NCBI GenBank assembly: GCA_012927585.1
Contig: JABBOY010000036.1
Span: 62,001 to 126,000, forward strand
From: Glaciimonas sp.
GTDB taxonomy: Bacteria > Pseudomonadota > Gammaproteobacteria > Burkholderiales > Burkholderiaceae_D
Length of the DNA: 64,000 nucleotides
Direction: 5' to 3'
The notes under the pieces are model-generated. The model did no database searches and was not told the origin of the DNA. It saw only the letters and a program-made list of their open reading frames with translations. Numbering within the stretch: position 1 is the first letter of the stretch; each line of letters opens with the position of its first letter. The position numbers were made by a program, and so were the translations under genes. Positions 32,503 to 42,010 of the stretch are shown in pieces.

Positions 32503-33873
32503 ATGAAACAATCGGGCAATATAGTTAATTTGAGCAAAGACGGCAAGCCGGCGCAGGATGTGGTTTCGCATGAAGTGCATCCGACAGAAGTTGCAACAGA
32601 CCATACCAGTTACGCGCGCCTGGGTTGGTTGGTGGTGCTGGTAGGCGTGGTCGGATTCTTTTTGTGGGCTTTTCTGGCGCCGCTCGATAAGGGCGTGCCG
32701 GTGTCTGGGACGGTTATTGTCTCGGGTAATCGGAAGGCAATTCAGCACCAGAGTGGCGGTATCGTGCAAGAAATTCTGGTCAAGGAGGGTGACATTGTCA
32801 CTGCTGGCCAAGTGCTGGTGCGCATGAATGACGTTCTGGTCAAGTCGGCCGCCGATATCAGCCGAATTCAGTACTTTAACGATCGCGCGATTGAGGCCCG
32901 TTTGATTGCCGAACGCGATGGCAAGTCTATTGTCTTTCCGGCAGAGTTGCTCAAAGAGAAATCTGACCCGCGCAGCGCGAACAACATGTCATTGCAGCAG
33001 CAATTGTTTGTTTCGCGACAAGCGGCGTTGCGCAGCGAGCTGGCTGGCCTGGATCAAAGCATTGCCGGTCTGAAAATACAGACCCAAGGCTTGCGGGGAT
33101 CCATGGAAAGCAAAAAAGAGCAGTTGGTGTTCTTGAAAGAGCAATTGGTGGGTATGCGTGATCTGGCCAAGGATGGTTATATTGCGCGCAATCGGCTGCT
33201 GGATCTGGAGCGTACCTACATCCAGACCAGCGGCGCAATCTCTGAAGACATTGGCAATATCGGCCGCGCCCAGAGCCAATATATTGAGCTGGGTTTGCGC
33301 CGCAGTCAGCGCCAGCAAGAGTATCAGAAAGAAGTGCGTTCCCAGTTGGTCGATGTGCAAAAAGAGGCGGAGGCTTTGCAAAGTCGTTTGACCAGCCAGA
33401 ACTTTGAGCTGGCTAATGCAGAGGTCAAGGCGCCAGTTGCAGGCACGGTTGTCGGCTTGAATGTGTTTACCAACGGCGGCGTGGTCGGGCCCGGTTTTCG
33501 AATGATGGATATCGTGCCGAACGATGAGCCATTGATTGTTGAGGGGCAGATTCCGGTCGATCTGATCGATAAGGTCAGAGTCGATTTGCCGGTGGAAATG
33601 ATTTTTTCAGCACTCAATCAAAGCAAGACACCACATGTTCCGGGCATCGTAACCCAAGTGTCGGCTGACCGTTTGACGGATGAGCGCACCGGCATGCCGT
33701 ATTACAAGCTTAAAGCCAAGGTAGCGCCGTCTGGAGCGAAAATTATCGCTTCTGTGCAGATACGCCCCGGTATGCCGGTAGAGATTTTTGTGCGTACCGG
33801 CGAGCGCTCGATGATGAGTTACTTGATGAAGCCATTGTTTGACCGCGCCAAAACTTCATTGTCCGAGGAATAA
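32503..33873 (+). CDS. HlyD family type I secretion adaptor
   Basis: A 456-residue periplasmic adaptor linking the ABC exporter to the TolC channel. A cytoplasmic N-terminus precedes one membrane helix (about residues 43-62, LVVLVGVVGFFLWAFLAPL). The lipoyl half-motif GGIVQEILVKEGDIVTAGQ, a long coiled-coil hairpin (about 130-305) and the second lipoyl half VKAPVAGTVVGL follow. The C-terminal RPGMPVEIFVRTGERSM is the HlyD/PrtE family end. The first ATG (32497) directly abuts AGGA, so the second ATG at 32503, 6 nt away, is the better start. Confidence 0.93.
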   Translation: MKQSGNIVNLSKDGKPAQDVVSHEVHPTEVATDHTSYARLGWLVVLVGVVGFFLWAFLAPLDKGVPVSGTVIVSGNRKAIQHQSGGIVQEILVKEGDIVTAGQVLVRMNDVLVKSAADISRIQYFNDRAIEARLIAERDGKSIVFPAELLKEKSDPRSANNMSLQQQLFVSRQAALRSELAGLDQSIAGLKIQTQGLRGSMESKKEQLVFLKEQLVGMRDLAKDGYIARNRLLDLERTYIQTSGAISEDIGNIGRAQSQYIELGLRRSQRQQEYQKEVRSQLVDVQKEAEALQSRLTSQNFELANAEVKAPVAGTVVGLNVFTNGGVVGPGFRMMDIVPNDEPLIVEGQIPVDLIDKVRVDLPVEMIFSALNQSKTPHVPGIVTQVSADRLTDERTGMPYYKLKAKVAPSGAKIIASVQIRPGMPVEIFVRTGERSMMSYLMKPLFDRAKTSLSEE

Positions 33874-33875
33874 TC

Positions 33876-35249
33876 ATGGCTAGTACAAGCAGAATGTTTA
33901 CTGCATTAGCTTCGACGTTGGCGCTGGCATCGAATCTGGCTATCGGCGTGGCGCAAGCAGCGCCCATGAATCTGCTGCAGGCATATCAGGCCGCGCTGCA
34001 AAATGATCCGACCTATCGCGGCGCGATTTATGAAAACCAGGCCGGTCAGGAAGCGCGCAATATGGGACGCTCCTACTTGCTGCCAAAATTGTCCAGTTAT
34101 TACACGACCGGCAAAAATCAGGCTGACATTACCCAGACCGGGCAGAATATTCTGGGCCAGCCTGTCACCAATACCAGCCATTCGGACTATCGCAGCGTCA
34201 ATGCGGCAGTAACGCTGCGGCAGCCGATTGTCAATTTTGAGGCGCTGGCCTTATACAACCAGGGCGTTGCGAAAACCAATTACAGCAATGCCCAGTTTGT
34301 TGGGCGCAGTCAGGACTTGATGCTCAGGCTGGTAGCGGCTTATGCGGAGGTGCAATACTCCGAAGATCAGCTTACATTGGCAGCAGCACAGCGCGATGCT
34401 TATCGTGAACAGATGCATGTCAATGAACGCTTGTTCAAGCAAGGTGAAGGCACCAGGACCGACATGCTGGAAACTGAAGCGCGTGCCAATTTGGCTGAAG
34501 CGCAGGTATTCGAAGCGCAAGATAATGTGATTGTTGCGCGTAATACCCTGACAGGTATCGTGGGAATGGAAATAAAGGAACTGGCGCCGCTCAATCAGGA
34601 TTTTCGCCTGTTGCCTTTGCAGCCGGCGATCTTTCAGGAGTGGCGCGACATTGCCCTGACCAAAAATGCCGAAATTATCGCGCTCGGATATGCCGTCGAT
34701 ATAGCGCATGAGGAAATTAATCGCCAGCGCGCCGGCCATGCGCCTTCGCTGGATTTGGTGGGCAGCTTTGGCAAACAAAAATCGACCAGCACGAACACGA
34801 TCAATCAGGACGCTAATGTACACAGCATCGGTGTGGAACTCAATATTCCGCTGTTTTCCGGCGGTTATGTGAGTGCTGCCACGCGTCAAGCCGTGGCTAA
34901 TCATGAAAAGACGCGTAGCGACTTGGATGTCAAGATCAATCAGGTCTCGGTAGAATTGCGCAAGCAATTCAGCCTGATGCAAAGTGCCGGCCCGCGCATT
35001 GATGCACTGGTCAAGTCGGCCGATTCGGCCAGCCTGCTGATTGTAGCCACCAAGCAAAGTATCAAGGGTGGTGTGCGTATCAATCTGGACTTGCTCAACG
35101 CAGAACAGCAGTTGTATACCTCACGGCGCGATCTGGCGCTGGCGCGCTACAACTACCTGCTGGCGTACCTGCGCATGCGCAGCGCGGCAGGTACGCTCAA
35201 TGAGCAAGACCTGGGCAATATTGCCGGGTATTTCGTGGCGGCGCAATAA
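33876..35249 (+). CDS. TolC family outer-membrane channel
   Basis: A 457-residue outer-membrane efflux/secretion protein. A signal peptide (cleavage near AQAAP, about residue 29) is followed by the TolC start MNLLQAYQAALQNDPTYRGA and the duplicated coiled-coil/beta-barrel halves. GVELNIPLFSGGYVSAATRQ marks the second barrel strand, and NLDLLNAEQQLYTSRRDLALAR the last helix. The gene begins 2 nt after the HlyD stop. It is the third gene of the type I secretion operon. Confidence 0.94.
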   Translation: MASTSRMFTALASTLALASNLAIGVAQAAPMNLLQAYQAALQNDPTYRGAIYENQAGQEARNMGRSYLLPKLSSYYTTGKNQADITQTGQNILGQPVTNTSHSDYRSVNAAVTLRQPIVNFEALALYNQGVAKTNYSNAQFVGRSQDLMLRLVAAYAEVQYSEDQLTLAAAQRDAYREQMHVNERLFKQGEGTRTDMLETEARANLAEAQVFEAQDNVIVARNTLTGIVGMEIKELAPLNQDFRLLPLQPAIFQEWRDIALTKNAEIIALGYAVDIAHEEINRQRAGHAPSLDLVGSFGKQKSTSTNTINQDANVHSIGVELNIPLFSGGYVSAATRQAVANHEKTRSDLDVKINQVSVELRKQFSLMQSAGPRIDALVKSADSASLLIVATKQSIKGGVRINLDLLNAEQQLYTSRRDLALARYNYLLAYLRMRSAAGTLNEQDLGNIAGYFVAAQ

Positions 35250-35289
35250 GGTTATTAGAGGGCTATGCCCGCTCTTTTGTGGCCGAAAT

Positions 35290-35331
35290 GGTAGGCAGAT
35301 TTGGAACCTGCCTACCCGCGACGATAGCGGG
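35290..35331 (+). terminator. Hairpins after the type I secretion operon
   Basis: GGTAGGCAG (35290-35298) and CTGCCTACC (35308-35316) form a perfect 9-bp stem with a 9-nt loop, followed closely by a smaller CCCGC/GCGGG hairpin. No T-run is present. Position 41 nt past the tolC stop supports a transcript-end role. Confidence 0.5.
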
Positions 35332-35394
35332 TCGGTCGATTGGGGCTGAACTTGCTGAGGCGGGAAATGCAGTCTGATGGAGTTTTATGCCAAG

Positions 35395-35492
35395 CTTCAG
35401 TGTTATTCAGTGTTAACAATATACTGTTCACTGTATTTTTAGGCTTCGCACATAATATATGCGGAAGATGCAGTGTTTTTTCTTATACTGCC
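35395..35492 (-). repeat. GGAGTAT-type dispersed repeat, copy 5
   Basis: On the minus strand it begins GGCAGTATAAGAAAAAACAC then TGCATCTTCCGCATATATTA, CCTAAAAATACAG and TGAACAGTATATTG. The first bases include the last codons and stop of rapZ. It fills the convergent gap between tolC and rapZ. Confidence 0.6.
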
Positions 35493-36370
35493 AATTTTTC
35501 TGGCCGTGGACCCAATTCGCGATGGCGCAGTACCACGTGTTCCGCTTGTTGAAAGTATTTTGCCAGCTGTTCCGCCATATATACCGAGCGGTGCTGGCCG
35601 CCGGTGCAGCCGATGGCTACGGTCAAGTAGCTGCGGTTATTTTTCTTGAATGCGGGCAACCACTTTTCGACGAAATTGCGAATATCGTTAAACAGCTCGA
35701 CTGCGTCCAGTTCCGCATTCAGGAAGGCGATCACCGGCGCATCTCGACCGGTTAGCATACGCAGGCTACTGTCGTAAAACGGGTTTGACAGCGTGCGCAC
35801 GTCAAATACCAGGTCGGCGTCCAGCGGGACGCCGAATTTGAAGGCAAACGATTCAAACAGCAGCGTCAGCGGCGTACCCTTGATGTCGATTAGATCGGAG
35901 ATCCACAGCCGCAATTTATTCACACTCATGCCGGAAGTGTCGATTACCTGACTGTAGCCTTCGAAAGCGACCAATGTCTCACGCTCTTCACGAATGCATT
36001 CTTCCAGGGTGCGGTATCGCTGCGGGCCTTGCCCAAAATCGGCCCGGTGCGATAGGGGATGGCTACGGCGCGTTTCAGAAAATCGTGTGATCAGCGATTC
36101 GGTTTTGGCCGTCAGAAATAGAACCTTGACGTCGTGCCCTTCTTTTTTCAAGCGACCGATATCGGACGGCAGCGCAGCGAACGACTTGGCGCTGCGCGCA
36201 TCGATGGCAATCGCTGCGGTATCGACGCCCTCTACATTAAGGGTTGCAATCAGAGCCCGCAGCAAAGTCGGTGGCAGGTTGTCGACGCAATACACGCCGG
36301 CGTCCTCCAGTGCATTCAATGCGACCGATTTGCCGGAGCCGGAAATCCCGGTAATGAGAATAATGCGCAT
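35483..36370 (-). CDS. rapZ: RNase adapter protein RapZ
   Basis: A 295-residue P-loop protein of the RapZ/YvcJ family. Walker A is GISGSGKS (residues 8-15), a D-N-L-P-P motif is at about 30-34, and the C-terminal VAIGCTGGQHRSVYMAEQLA is the family hallmark. In enterobacteria RapZ directs RNase E to GlmZ; in betaproteobacteria its target is less clear. The ATG at 36370 gives the canonical MRIILITGISGSGKS. It is cotranscribed with hprK and ptsN. The last codons lie within a dispersed repeat. Confidence 0.95.
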   Translation of the reverse strand: MRIILITGISGSGKSVALNALEDAGVYCVDNLPPTLLRALIATLNVEGVDTAAIAIDARSAKSFAALPSDIGRLKKEGHDVKVLFLTAKTESLITRFSETRRSHPLSHRADFGQGPQRYRTLEECIREERETLVAFEGYSQVIDTSGMSVNKLRLWISDLIDIKGTPLTLLFESFAFKFGVPLDADLVFDVRTLSNPFYDSSLRMLTGRDAPVIAFLNAELDAVELFNDIRNFVEKWLPAFKKNNRSYLTVAIGCTGGQHRSVYMAEQLAKYFQQAEHVVLRHRELGPRPEKLAV

Positions 36371-36435
36371 AGATCCGTGATTTTATAGAGAAAGAAGAAA
36401 GAGTGAGGAAAGCGCTTGGCCGATCCATCATAACG

Positions 36436-37374
36436 TCAATCTTCGCTCATCGCCTTGCGCTGCCGTTCCATGAATTGTTCCAGCGTATCGATACCGCGCA
36501 ATTGCAGGATTGTGTTGCGAACGGCGGCTTCCAGCAAAACCGCGATGTTGCGACCTGCCGCCACCGGCACAATGACCTTGCGCACCGGCAGGCCCAGCAC
36601 GTCTTCGGTCTGCGATTCGAACGGCAGCCGATCCATATGATCTTCCAGTACCCCGCGACGCACCAGGTGTACGATCAGTTTCAGCCGCATCTTGCGGCGC
36701 ACCGCAGTCTCGCCAAAGATCGTCTTGATGTTCAGCAAGCCGAGGCCGCGCACTTCCAGCAAGTTTTGCAGCAATTTGGGGCAACGGCCTTCAATCATGT
36801 TCGGCGCGATGCGTGAAAATTCGACGGCGTCGTCCGCCACCAAGCCGTGGCTGCGCGAGATCAGTTCCAGTCCCAGTTCGCTTTTGCCGAGTCCCGACTC
36901 GCCGGTAATGAGCACCCCGACTCCCAGCACATCCATGAATACGCCGTGCATCGTGATGTGTTGCGCGAGCTTTTTGGACAAATAAACCCGCAGATAATCG
37001 ATGACCTGCGCGGCCGGCAACGGGGTGGAAAACAATGGGATGTTTTTCTCATCGCAGCCCGCCATGATGTCGATTGGTGTTTCCAGCCCTTGCGCAATGA
37101 TGAGCGCCGGCGGTTCGCCGGCCATCAGTTCGTGCGTTTGATAGTCGCGCGACTGCACCCTGAGATTTTTGTAATACTCGATTTCCTGATGCCCGAATAC
37201 TTGAATCCGCCCCGGATGAATCAGGTTCAGATGGCCGACTTGGTCCGCCGCCGAAGCGGCGTCGCCGGATATCAGTCGTTCACTACCAGAAAAGCCGGCA
37301 AACCATCCCAGTTCCAGCGCTTCACGGTTGTCGTCAAACAGTTGCTGAATAGTAAGCGGCGTTGTTGGTGGCAT
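36436..37374 (-). CDS. hprK: HPr kinase/phosphorylase
   Basis: A 312-residue bifunctional enzyme that phosphorylates and dephosphorylates a serine of HPr. The C-terminal catalytic domain has a Walker A GESGLGKS (residues 158-165), the catalytic His in TMHGVFMDV (about 143), DDAVEFSRI and [11 protein letters not shown], the HprK signature. In betaproteobacteria it works in the PTS-Ntr regulatory branch rather than catabolite repression. Order ptsN, hprK, rapZ, all on the minus strand, is the conserved one. Confidence 0.96.
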   Translation of the reverse strand: MPPTTPLTIQQLFDDNREALELGWFAGFSGSERLISGDAASAADQVGHLNLIHPGRIQVFGHQEIEYYKNLRVQSRDYQTHELMAGEPPALIIAQGLETPIDIMAGCDEKNIPLFSTPLPAAQVIDYLRVYLSKKLAQHITMHGVFMDVLGVGVLITGESGLGKSELGLELISRSHGLVADDAVEFSRIAPNMIEGRCPKLLQNLLEVRGLGLLNIKTIFGETAVRRKMRLKLIVHLVRRGVLEDHMDRLPFESQTEDVLGLPVRKVIVPVAAGRNIAVLLEAAVRNTILQLRGIDTLEQFMERQRKAMSED

Positions 37375-37419
37375 AGTCGAATGTGGGTGCTGGTTGGAAA
37401 AAGGTAAGTAGCAAAAACC

Positions 37420-37902
37420 TCAGCGGGACGCGGTAATTTTTTGCTGTTGCGGTTCCCAGGAGACTATGCGTTGGTGTATGGAAGCCATGTCGGTGTCGGT
37501 GGTGAGCGCTGCGCGCATCGCATCATCGGAAAACATTTCGGCTATTTCCGACAATATCTCCAGATGCTGCTGCGTCACATGATCTGGAATCAGCAGGAAA
37601 ATCAGCAATTTAACCGATTCTCCGTCGGGGGATTCGAAGGGGATTGATTCGGCTAGGCGCACGAACGCGGCCAGCGGTGCTTTCAAGCCCTTGATGCGGC
37701 CATGCGGTACCGCCACGCCATGCCCGAGGCCAGTCGATCCCAGACGTTCCCGCGCGAACAGATTATCGGATACGTTGGAACGCGCGATACCGCAATTATT
37801 TTCAAAAATCAGGCCAACTTGTTCGAAAGCCCTTTTTTTGCTGGAAACTTCAAGGTCGAGTACGACATTGTTCGGTGGCAGTATTTTTGCGAGATTTGTC
37901 AT
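37420..37902 (-). CDS. ptsN: PTS IIA-like nitrogen-regulatory protein
   Basis: A 160-residue EIIA-Ntr protein. The phosphorylated His lies in GHGVAVPHGRIKGL (about residue 67), and the C-terminal HLEILSEIAEMFSD is typical. The ATG at 37902 gives the family start MTNLAKILPP; a longer frame to 37929 adds an unlikely MHCTITICI. It is first gene of the ptsN-hprK-rapZ unit. The rpoN, hpf and lpt genes that usually precede ptsN in Burkholderiales are not upstream here; a lone pagP-type gene is. Confidence 0.94.
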   Translation of the reverse strand: MTNLAKILPPNNVVLDLEVSSKKRAFEQVGLIFENNCGIARSNVSDNLFARERLGSTGLGHGVAVPHGRIKGLKAPLAAFVRLAESIPFESPDGESVKLLIFLLIPDHVTQQHLEILSEIAEMFSDDAMRAALTTDTDMASIHQRIVSWEPQQQKITASR

Positions 37903-38131
37903 GATGCAAATAGTAATGGTGCAATGCACAATCAGTCCATGTGACGGGGATTATATGCTTGTTTGAAGCTTGCGCAATGATGCGCAACAGATAGTTGTAA
38001 TTGAGGTTAAATACTTGCTCAATAAAAACAGGAAAAGCACGAAAAACACTATAACGCAATAATTAAATAGCGCTGTATTCCTGTCTTCAGAGGGGTCATG
38101 CTTTTTCGATTAAGGACGTGCGGAAACTCAG

Positions 38132-38761
38132 TTAGTTGAAATTAATACGGCCGAATACGAACAAAACGTCGCCATTGCCCTTGTTGCTGGAAAGGCGCGG
38201 TATGTAGGCGGCCATCAATTTTGCATCCCGGGTGCCGATCGATGCTAACGGCAGGGCAATCGGAAATGGCACGCCGCCCCAGATGTCCCTGCGGCTGATG
38301 ACCAGTGCTGTCCAGCCGGCGCCCACCTCCAGTTTGCCAGCGATCGGCCAGATCCACTGGTAAGCGTAGCCGGCCATGAGTTGCGGATCGTAGTGGGAAT
38401 CCGAAATCGCCATTCCAAACAAGTATTCTTCATCCCCATTCGGGTTGCGCAGGGTTTTACCGTAGCCCAATCCCCAAGTATTTTCGTTGAATTCCTTGAT
38501 GCGTTCAGGCGTGTACGTGTTCCTGCCGTGATACGCGTAGCCGGACAGGAGCAGGCTCGTCTCGCCCTCATCCTTTATTTTTGCGGTTTTGGCGAGCACC
38601 ATGTCTCTGGTTTGTTGCCACCAGCCGAGGTTTTTGACGTTTTCAGTTGTGTTGTTTGTCGCCGTGGCGCTGCAGGAGGCGGCTAGCAGTACGGCAGCAA
38701 GGCCGCCACCGCTGACTGCAGCCTTGGCTTGCCTGAGAGAATTTGTTGCGAACCATGTCAT
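38132..38761 (-). CDS. pagP: Lipid A palmitoyltransferase PagP-like
   Basis: A 209-residue outer-membrane barrel enzyme that transfers palmitate from phospholipid to lipid A. After a signal region (residues 1-35) it shows LLSGYAYHGRNTYTPERIKE with the likely catalytic His, followed by NENTWGLGYGK and the Asp-Ser pair in AISDSHYDP (compare KDS in E. coli PagP). The last residues GDVLFVFGRINFN end in an aromatic/Asn pattern typical of barrels. It stands alone, 230 bp upstream of ptsN on the same strand. PagP often responds to PhoPQ-like envelope stress; no box is recognised here. Confidence 0.88.
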   Translation of the reverse strand: MTWFATNSLRQAKAAVSGGGLAAVLLAASCSATATNNTTENVKNLGWWQQTRDMVLAKTAKIKDEGETSLLLSGYAYHGRNTYTPERIKEFNENTWGLGYGKTLRNPNGDEEYLFGMAISDSHYDPQLMAGYAYQWIWPIAGKLEVGAGWTALVISRRDIWGGVPFPIALPLASIGTRDAKLMAAYIPRLSSNKGNGDVLFVFGRINFN

Positions 38762-38816
38762 TGCGTACTGTCCTCAATTGAGTCGATATTTCAATCATTA
38801 GACACTAATTCCGGCG

Positions 38817-39665
38817 TCACTGGCGGGCATTGCGCAGGTTCAATGCTTGCGTACCGGTACTGAAGTTGCTGCGCCAGGGGTTGATGTCGAGTCCGCCGCG
38901 GCGCGTGTAACGGGCATATACCGCCAGTTTTTGCGGTTGGCAATGGCGCAAAATGTCGGTAAAAATCCGCTCAACGCATTGTTCATGAAATTCATTATGG
39001 GTGCGAAATCCGATCAAATATCGCAGTAAACCTTCTTCATCGATTGGCGCGCCACAATAACGTATCTGCACGCTGCCCCAGTCCGGTTGCCCGGTTACCA
39101 GACAATTCGATTTTAGCAGGTGCGACACCAGCGTTTGTTGCACCGGCGCTGTGCCAGGCATGGTTTTGAGTAGTGCAGGATTGGGAGCGTAATCGCTGAC
39201 GTCAATATCCAGCCGATCCAGCAACTGGCCTTCCAGTTCGCCTAATTTCAGCGACCCGAAAGATTCCGGCAGGGTCAGTGCAACCTGTACCGGCGCGCCG
39301 AATCCTGCCGACAGGTCGGTATGCAGCAAATGCAGCAACGCATCGGTGCCAGCCAGCCGGGTCTGGTTGAAAGAATTCAGATACAACTTGAAGGATTTGG
39401 ATTCGATGATGTTGGGCGAATCGGCGGGGACCGTGATGGTGGCAATCGCCACTTGCGGTTTGCCGCGCAGATTCAGCCAGGACAATTCATAAGCATTCCA
39501 GATATCCAGGCCGAAAAAGGGTAGGGTGGCCACTTCCAGTCCCAGTCCTAGTTCATCTCTTTTACCCTGGCGGGCGATGGGAAACAGCAGAGCCGGTGCG
39601 TATTCGGCCTGGTAGCTGGCGGGTTTGCCCAGCGGTGATTGATCCGGCGTGGAAGGCGTGTGCAT
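38817..39665 (-). CDS. queF: NADPH-dependent 7-cyano-7-deazaguanine reductase QueF
   Basis: A 282-residue bimodular QueF (E. coli type) that reduces preQ0 to preQ1 in queuosine synthesis. The catalytic Cys lies in [15 protein letters not shown], with the Asp in QPDWG. The N-terminal half has the substrate-binding [15 protein letters not shown] motif, and [11 protein letters not shown] lies in the C-terminal half. The ATG at 39665 has AGGATAAG upstream; the codon before it is a TTG. It starts 16 nt after the ilvA stop, so the two may be cotranscribed. Confidence 0.95.
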   Translation of the reverse strand: MHTPSTPDQSPLGKPASYQAEYAPALLFPIARQGKRDELGLGLEVATLPFFGLDIWNAYELSWLNLRGKPQVAIATITVPADSPNIIESKSFKLYLNSFNQTRLAGTDALLHLLHTDLSAGFGAPVQVALTLPESFGSLKLGELEGQLLDRLDIDVSDYAPNPALLKTMPGTAPVQQTLVSHLLKSNCLVTGQPDWGSVQIRYCGAPIDEEGLLRYLIGFRTHNEFHEQCVERIFTDILRHCQPQKLAVYARYTRRGGLDINPWRSNFSTGTQALNLRNARQ

Positions 39666-39681
39666 CAATGCTTATCCTGAA

Positions 39682-41217
39682 TTATCCTAAAAACAACTTG
39701 TACACCGGATTTTCGCTCTCGTCCCAATGACGGTAGCCGACGGTGTTCAAAAAGGCGCGAAAGTCTTTCATTTCCTTCTTCGGCACTTGCAAACCGACCA
39801 GAATGCGGCCGTAATCGGCACCGTGGTTACGGTAGTGGAATAAACTGATATTCCAGTTCGGCGCCATGCAGGACAGGAACCGGCATAGTGCGCCGGGCCG
39901 CTCGGGGAACTCGAAGCGGTACAACAGTTCGTTTTGCGCCAACACACTTTTGCCGCCGACCAGATGGCGAATATGCAGTTTGCCGAGTTCGTCATCGGTC
40001 AAATCGAGTGTTTTGAAACCGTGTTTTTCAAAATTTTTGGCAATCTTGCCGGCTTCATCGCGATTCGCTATCTGGATGCCGACAAAGATGTGCGCTTCTT
40101 GCTCGCCGCTGATGCGGTAGTTGAATTCGGTCACATTGCGCGGCCCGATCAGTTCGCAAAAACGCTTGAAGCTGCCGCGTTCTTCAGGCAATGTGACGGC
40201 GAATATTGCTTCGCGGGCTTCACCGACTTCGGCCCGTTCGGCGACGAAGCGCAAGCGGTCGAAATTCATGTTGGCGCCACAGGCGATGGTCACCAGAGTT
40301 TCATTTTTGAGCGGTTTTTTGTCAGCCTTGGCGCGCTCGACATACGCTTTCGCACCCGCCACCGCCAATGCGCCGGCCGGTTCCAGAATGCTGCGGGTGT
40401 CCTGAAATACATCCTTGATCGCGGCGCAGATGGCGTCGGTATCGACCAGGATCACCTCGTCTACATATTGCTTGGCAAGGCGGAAAGTCTCTTCGCCGAC
40501 CAGTTTGACCGCGGTGCCGTCGGAAAACAGGCCGACATCCGGCAGCGTGATGCGTTTGCCCGCTTTCAGACTGCGTGCCATGGCGTCGGAATCGGTACTC
40601 TGGACCCCGATAATTTTGATGTCGGGCCGGACCTGCTTGACATACGCGGCCACGCCGGCAATCAGGCCGCCGCCACCGATGGCCACGAAAATGGCGTGGA
40701 TCGGGCCGGAATGCTGGCGCAGGATTTCCATCCCGATGGTGCCCGCGCCGGCGATCACATAGGGGTCGTCGAACGGGTGAACAAAAGTCAGCTTGTGCTT
40801 TTTTTCCAACGTCAGCGCATGGTCATACGCATCGGTGAAGGATTCGCCGAACAGCACGGTTTCAACCAGTGCGCCGCCGTGCGCCTTGACTGCATCGACC
40901 TTGACCGGCGGCGTGGTGGTCGGCATCACGATCATCGCCTTGCAACCCAGCTTGGCCGCAGCCAGCGCTACGCCTTGCGCATGGTTGCCGGCCGAGGCGC
41001 AAATCACACCGCGTTTTAGTTGCTCCGGCGTTAAGTGCGCCATTTTGTTGTAAGCGCCGCGCAGCTTGAAGCTGAACACGCTTTGCATGTCTTCGCGCTT
41101 GAAATAAATAATGTTGCCCATGCGCTCAGACAGAGTAGGCGCGAATTCCAGTGGGGTTTCAAAGGCCACGTCATAGACGCGGGCAGTCAGGATTTTCTTC
41201 AGGTAGTCGGTATTCAT
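39682..41217 (-). CDS. ilvA: Biosynthetic threonine ammonia-lyase
   Basis: A 511-residue PLP enzyme that converts threonine to 2-oxobutanoate, the first step towards isoleucine. The PLP Lys is K51 in VFSFKLRGAYNKM; SAGNHAQGVALAA binds the cofactor phosphate region and IGGGGLIAGVA is the glycine loop. Two C-terminal ACT-like regulatory domains (about residues 330-510) with TEFNYRISG and NISLFHYRNHGADYGR indicate feedback control by isoleucine. The ATG at 41217 gives the canonical MNTDYLKKIL; the open frame extends to 41409 but lacks family sequence there. Confidence 0.96.
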   Translation of the reverse strand: MNTDYLKKILTARVYDVAFETPLEFAPTLSERMGNIIYFKREDMQSVFSFKLRGAYNKMAHLTPEQLKRGVICASAGNHAQGVALAAAKLGCKAMIVMPTTTPPVKVDAVKAHGGALVETVLFGESFTDAYDHALTLEKKHKLTFVHPFDDPYVIAGAGTIGMEILRQHSGPIHAIFVAIGGGGLIAGVAAYVKQVRPDIKIIGVQSTDSDAMARSLKAGKRITLPDVGLFSDGTAVKLVGEETFRLAKQYVDEVILVDTDAICAAIKDVFQDTRSILEPAGALAVAGAKAYVERAKADKKPLKNETLVTIACGANMNFDRLRFVAERAEVGEAREAIFAVTLPEERGSFKRFCELIGPRNVTEFNYRISGEQEAHIFVGIQIANRDEAGKIAKNFEKHGFKTLDLTDDELGKLHIRHLVGGKSVLAQNELLYRFEFPERPGALCRFLSCMAPNWNISLFHYRNHGADYGRILVGLQVPKKEMKDFRAFLNTVGYRHWDESENPVYKLFLG

Positions 41218-41417
41218 TATGGTCGGGTGGCGTCGATGTGGGTGCGGCATCATCCGGTTCGCAATCCGGCCCGAACATGGCTGATGGCCGGGCGGGTGCG
41301 CAGTTGGCGTCGGCGCGGTTGTGCGCCAAGCCACAACATGGATGTAAAAATGCCAAAGGGTCATTGCTGGACGCTTATTATAATGGACGCTTTTTACGTG
41401 ACCGTCCAAAGTCTTTC

Positions 41418-41909
41418 ATGATTGAATCTGCAATCCATTGGTTACTCGGCGTTCTGGCGCTACCGAAAATCGGGCTGACATCGGTTTTTGTGGTCGCTTT
41501 TGTCGCTGCAACTTTGCTGCCGTTGGGCTCGGAACCGCTGATTTTTGCGGTAATCAAGGCCGATACTGCGCTGTTCTGGCAAGTCATTCTGGTGGCTACT
41601 GCTGGCAACACGCTCGGCGGCATGGTCAATTACTGGATCGGCTATGGCGCCAAGAGCGTATTTGCAAAAGAGCGGGAAAGCCGCTGGTTCGGCTGGCTGC
41701 GTCGGTTCGGCGCCAAAACGATGTTGCTGGCCTGGTTGCCCGGTGTGGGCGATCCGATCTGCACCCTGGGCGGTTGGCTGCGCTTGCCGTTTTGGCCTTG
41801 CGTTGCGTACATGGCCTTGGGCAAATTCTGCCGCTACATCATTGTGACCTGGCTGCTGCTCAGTGTGCCCAATGGCGTGTGGCAGAAAATCGCACTCTGG
41901 CTAGCCTAG
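41418..41909 (+). CDS. YqaA family (DedA/SNARE-associated) membrane protein
   Basis: A 163-residue membrane protein of the YqaA group within the DedA-like superfamily. It has VAFVAATLLPLGSEPLIFAV (about residues 26-45), GNTLGGMVNYWIGYG and WLPGVGDPICTLGGWLRLPF, the expected motifs. Such proteins are thought to act in lipid translocation or membrane homeostasis. The start is the ATG at 41418; the frame upstream overlaps the ilvA 5' end and lacks family sequence. Divergent to ilvA with a 200-bp gap. Confidence 0.88.
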   Translation: MIESAIHWLLGVLALPKIGLTSVFVVAFVAATLLPLGSEPLIFAVIKADTALFWQVILVATAGNTLGGMVNYWIGYGAKSVFAKERESRWFGWLRRFGAKTMLLAWLPGVGDPICTLGGWLRLPFWPCVAYMALGKFCRYIIVTWLLLSVPNGVWQKIALWLA

Positions 41910-41924
41910 TAGTAATTTATATAC

Positions 41925-41993
41925 AGCATAATGTATAAAATTTATACGCTTGCATTGTATGCGGTAACTGCCATGTTTTAATGCATACTCCAC
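41925..41993 (-). repeat. GGAGTAT-type dispersed repeat, copy 6
   Basis: On the minus strand it begins GTGGAGTATGCATTAAAACA then TGGCAGTTACCGCATACAAT and GCGTATAAATTTTATAC. It matches copies 2, 3 and 7 in order and spacing and lies between yqaA and the DUF3683 oxidoreductase gene. Confidence 0.65.
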
Positions 41994-42010
41994 TTATAAA
42001 TAGATTATGT

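Noticed and set aside
39934..41019. 361-codon plus-strand frame opposite ilvA
   Set aside because: Antisense shadow; ilvA has its complete PLP and ACT motifs on the other strand.
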